Of a stretch of 64,000 nucleotides of DNA, positions 63,911 through 64,000 are shown piece after piece. The translations under genes were made by a program, and so were the position numbers. Each line of letters starts with the position of its first letter. Within the stretch, counting starts at the first letter, position 1. Origin of the DNA: Fodinibius sp. Rm-B-1B1-1 (lineage in GTDB: Bacteria > Bacteroidota > Rhodothermia > Balneolales > Balneolaceae); contig NZ_JBCFYD010000003.1 of assembly GCF_038594945.1 (NCBI RefSeq), positions 86,220 through 150,219 on the forward strand, written 5' to 3'. The notes beneath the pieces are model-generated. The model ran no database searches, had not been told where the DNA came from, and saw only the letters and a list, made by a program, of their open reading frames with translations.

Positions 63911-63950
63911 TTTCGTATCAGTTGCTTGTCGAACATATAAATAAAAAAAA

Positions 63951-64000
63951 GAGCGGGCGGGGACCTACGCTTCCTCCCAAAGGGAAGTACCATCGGCGCT
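63951..64000 (-). rRNA. rrf: 5S ribosomal RNA, 3' part (cut by window edge)
   Basis: The minus strand reads AGCGCCGATGGTACTTCCC, TTTGGGAGGAAGCGTAGGTC, then CCCGCCCGCTC and a T8 run. CGCCGATGGTAC and the GTAGGTC segment before the 3' acceptor strand are characteristic of 5S rRNA loops D/E and helix I. The 5' part, and presumably 23S and 16S genes, lie beyond the window. The exact 3' end is uncertain by a few bases. Confidence 0.88.

Noticed and set aside
63802..63993. 63-codon minus-strand frame at the window end
   Set aside because: It overlaps the 5S rRNA 3' end and the rrn terminator.

Overview
The window is a chromosomal segment of a Gram-negative bacterium of the Bacteroidota/Balneolota-Rhodothermota kind. 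The evidence is the gene families: DUF3078, DUF2851, DUF4199, BatA-type VWA protein, TonB-dependent receptor with a carboxypeptidase-regulatory-like N-domain, FadL/SGNH lipoprotein pairs, and a five-part hybrid two-component sensor with an AraC output. Lipoproteins with clear lipoboxes are numerous, ribosome-binding sites are weak, and TTG/GTG starts are common. Base composition is about 40-45 % G+C in the stretches I counted. A moderately halophilic Balneolaceae member is my best guess (inference only).

Layout. 1-9.9 kb is housekeeping: the N-terminal part of a PhoH-like ATPase, a TrmH methyltransferase, an ALDH7-type dehydrogenase, a DUF3078 protein, PyrR, YtxH-like and DUF2851 proteins, tRNA-Gln, then prs-rplY-pth and an unknown gene. 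10.2-18.6 kb holds two cassettes that each pair an outer-membrane channel (TonB receptor or FadL) with a paralogous SGNH-hydrolase lipoprotein. 18.7-36.6 kb has pyrF-rnhA, tsaD, nadB-nadC-nadA, dnaK, hsp20, and a long minus-strand run BatA/membrane protein/hflX/CBS-ACT/TPR/aroA. 36.7-48.5 kb has a beta-propeller lipoprotein, a TIGR01777 epimerase, a MauE-like protein, a second long minus-strand run (glycosyltransferase, accA, thioesterase, four small membrane or signalling proteins, cdsA, dipeptide epimerase), and tgt.

48.6-63.7 kb is an accessory region in which every gene lies on the minus strand. From upstream to downstream it has a 1403-residue hybrid two-component regulator and five paralogous lipoproteins of unknown function, interrupted by an alpha/beta hydrolase. 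Two NTF2-like lipoproteins, a cupin, a DUF5602-like lipoprotein and a BspA-type repeat lipoprotein follow. A conserved 40-bp element containing a TTGYACARATG-type direct repeat with 21-bp spacing lies upstream of each of the three paralogue transcription units. I propose it is the AraC-domain binding site of the neighbouring regulator. Degraded remnants of a second regulator C-terminus (about 58.1-58.25 kb) and of an NTF2-like gene (about 54.67-54.85 kb) show that the locus grew by duplication followed by decay. This locus is the best candidate for an undescribed system. The window ends in the 3' end of a 5S rRNA gene with its terminator, so the locus sits immediately downstream of an rRNA operon.
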